64,000 bases of DNA from Solea solea (Eukaryota > Chordata > Actinopteri > Pleuronectiformes > Soleidae), in assembly GCF_958295425.1 (NCBI RefSeq), contig NC_081142.1, positions 1,051,501 to 1,115,500 on the forward strand. The letters run 5' to 3'. Positions 60,931 to 64,000 of the stretch are shown piece by piece. Position 1 is the first letter of the stretch, and the number at the start of each line of letters is the position of its first letter. Both the position numbers and the translations under genes were made by a program. The notes under the pieces are model-generated. The model was not told where the DNA came from and searched no databases. It saw only the letters and a program-made list of their open reading frames with translations.

Positions 60931-61259
60931 AGTCATGTTACATTTCCTTGTTATTGATGAATAATGCAATATAGTTTAATATAAATGATCTGAGAAAGAA
61001 GGAGACTATTGCACCAATAAACTCTGCAAACAGCCTTGAAACCCTTTCATAGATGAATAGAAACTTTATTAGAATCTATATATATTTGTCAGTAAGTGTG
61101 TGTTGGTGAAACAAAACACGCAGCATAAAACAGCATGTGCATCTGTAGGACATCAAACTGACAAATGATCAGTATATAACGTTGATATGAGAGCAGTTTT
61201 TTTTTTCTATTCCAGTGTATCCATCTGAAAACAAAAGGGAAATTAATATTAGCGGTATG

Positions 61260-61850
61260 TAAATAGAGCAGGCGCAGCAGCTATTTGTACTTACATTATA
61301 CTGTAATGTGATGTGATGCCATTGAGACGGCTGGAGGGTAATTTCCTCTCACTTTTTCTTCTATTCTGGGTCAAATCGCTTTCCTACAGACGGCAGCTCC
61401 ACCACCTCAGCCATCATCTCATTACTCCGCACATCACAAATCATTTGATACAGTGTGCAAAAATAGCCCACATTGTACCTTTAATTCTGATTAACTCACA
61501 CATGAGTGGACACACACATATCCCTGCAGCGGCCTCCATCCCATAAACCATATGCATCAGCTGTTATCTGAGCACTGAGCCTTCCTCTGGACTATTATGC
61601 CCCATCTGAGAGTGTCCTATTTATCTCCCGCTACAATGACCGGGGACAGGAAGACGCTAATGAAATTAGTCCAGACAAACCCTTTCCATTTTCTTTGTGC
61701 CTCATTAGAGCCTGGTGTCCATTTACCATGAACCATTCGGCAGATCACTGGCCAGCCTCCGCCCCAATGGGAACCATCAAAAACCTGGAAAATCCACCTC
61801 TGCTTCTCTAATCAGCTGCTGGATGAAGTGAGAGAGAAAGAGTGCAATAG
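61260..61850. other. Candidate conserved non-coding block
   Basis: Repeat-free for nearly 600 bp. 61600-61830 is most distinctive: GTGTCCTATTTATCTCCCGC, TACAATGACCGGGGACAGGA, GACGCTAATGAAATTAGTCC (with TAATGAAATTA, a paired homeodomain site) and GTGCCTCATTAGAGCCTGGT. No open frame beyond the 77 codons at 61313-61546. Confidence 0.4.
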
Positions 61851-61952
61851 ACAGGTGGACACAAAGGCCCCATTCAAACCCAGTATTAACATCCAAACTC
61901 GAGGATCCAATCACATACAGACAGATTTAAGAACGACTGTTAACATCTAGTA

Positions 61953-61955
<3 letters not shown>

Positions 61956-61989
<34 letters not shown>
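61956..61989. repeat. (TA)16 microsatellite
   Basis: Perfect TA run ending in CGTATATATC. Confidence 0.92.
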
Positions 61990-61990
<1 letters not shown>

Positions 61991-62693
61991 GTATATATCA
62001 TCAGTTATGATATGCAAGTCTGTAAATATGTAAGTCATTTGGGATCAGAAGATATTTTCTTAAAAAAAAAATCCAATTGTAATACACATGTATTGTGTGG
62101 AAAATGAATTTAGAGGATTAAGTTGCACATTCACTGTAGTGTCAAACCCATAGCTGATAAATAGTCCACCAAAAAAATGCACTATTTATCTATGTCTGAG
62201 TGACCTAAAGGTTACACATTAATTTCCACAACAATAAAAGATAAAAAAAACTAATAAAACAAAACAGCATACAAAGTGTATCACTTTTGTGTCGGTTTTT
62301 AAATATTAAGATTTATGTACTAACTTGTTTTCAGTGAAAACAATAAAGAGCCTTGCAGCAACAAAGTCAAAAACTACAAATACACAAATAAAATGACTAT
62401 GTGGGGAATAAATAAAAACTAAACAAACAACAGCAACTGTGCACTGATTGGATACTAAACTTGACTACCCTTTAGTAAAGGACTTGCTGAGCCATAATAA
62501 ATGTGTTTAGAAAGTCTAAAGAGACCATAGTGTTTGTGCAAAAAGAGCTATTCTTAAGTGGATTTTATTGTTTCCCTTCTTCTCCTAAATCCCCTTTGTT
62601 GTCCTTTTTTATTTTGCTTCAGTAAAGGAAGAATAATCACAGAGGAACGAGGCTGAGTATTTCGTTTAGGAGGCACACTTAAACAGATGTTCA
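61990..62693. other. No gene seen
   Basis: AT-rich unique sequence. Confidence 0.5.
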
Positions 62694-62711
62694 CCCCCCC
62701 CCCCCCCCCCC
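62694..62711. repeat. Poly-C tract, 18 C
   Basis: Uninterrupted C18 on the + strand, the longest homopolymer of C or G in the window; the G18 strand could form G-quadruplex. Confidence 0.95.
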
Positions 62712-62856
62712 ACCTGCGAGGAGAGAGGAGCCGACTGCATCTCTTTATTCAAATTCTGCTGATCCACTTCAAATCTTCATTTATTTAATTTTATACACTC
62801 CGGCACAGTGGGAGTAGATTCACTACAAGTTTATTTAGAGTTTTCAGCTTTGTCTG

Positions 62857-64000
<1,144 letters not shown>

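Overview
The window looks like vertebrate, almost certainly teleost fish, nuclear DNA. The reasons are many long (CA)n/(GT)n microsatellites and several interspersed-repeat patterns that I know from teleost genomes: 3' ends of a non-LTR retrotransposon, tRNA-derived SINEs, retroelement tails ending in ATAAAG/ATC-type simple repeats, and a CA-flanked element rich in CCTAACC. I cannot name the species. There is no operon structure, no recognisable protein-coding gene, no rRNA and no intact tRNA. Nearly all open frames are non-stop translations of simple repeats or chance frames. I report no CDS. The window is best read as intergenic or intronic sequence.

Layout. 1-9 kb: microsatellites, one sense-strand LINE 3' fragment (2.2 kb), one dispersed repeat (3.7-4.3 kb) and a locally duplicated block (7.5-8.3 kb). 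9.6-10.1 kb: a MITE-like element with terminal inverted repeats. 13.4-14.9 kb: a four-copy local repeat family, one copy carrying a perfect 18-bp-arm hairpin, with a SINE inserted inside it; an antisense LINE fragment follows. 16.8-18.8 kb: compound CA arrays and the first CA-flanked CCTAACC element. 19.13-20.84 kb: a 1.7-kb minisatellite with an 11-bp unit and higher-order repeats at its distal end. 21.6 kb: a perfect 29-bp-arm hairpin. 24.06 kb: about 31 uninterrupted CAG triplets. 24-30 kb: retroelement tails, two AT palindromes and a SINE. 31-41 kb: mostly low-repeat sequence, then a 153-bp CA array. 41.5 kb: a sense LINE fragment. 44-56 kb: SINEs, a purine-rich minisatellite, a large foldback at 49.4-49.7 kb, an ATT/AAT compound array, and a CA/GCAC array able to form Z-DNA. 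57.7-61.9 kb: repeat-poor sequence with runs of homeodomain-type core sites and balanced composition, the best place to look for conserved non-coding regulatory elements.

There are no genes here to work together. The content is repeat biology (retroelement decay, template-switch hairpins, tandem-array turnover) plus possible cis-regulatory sequence near 15.4, 36.4 and 57.7-61.9 kb. Repeat family assignments rest on remembered consensus patterns, not on a database search.
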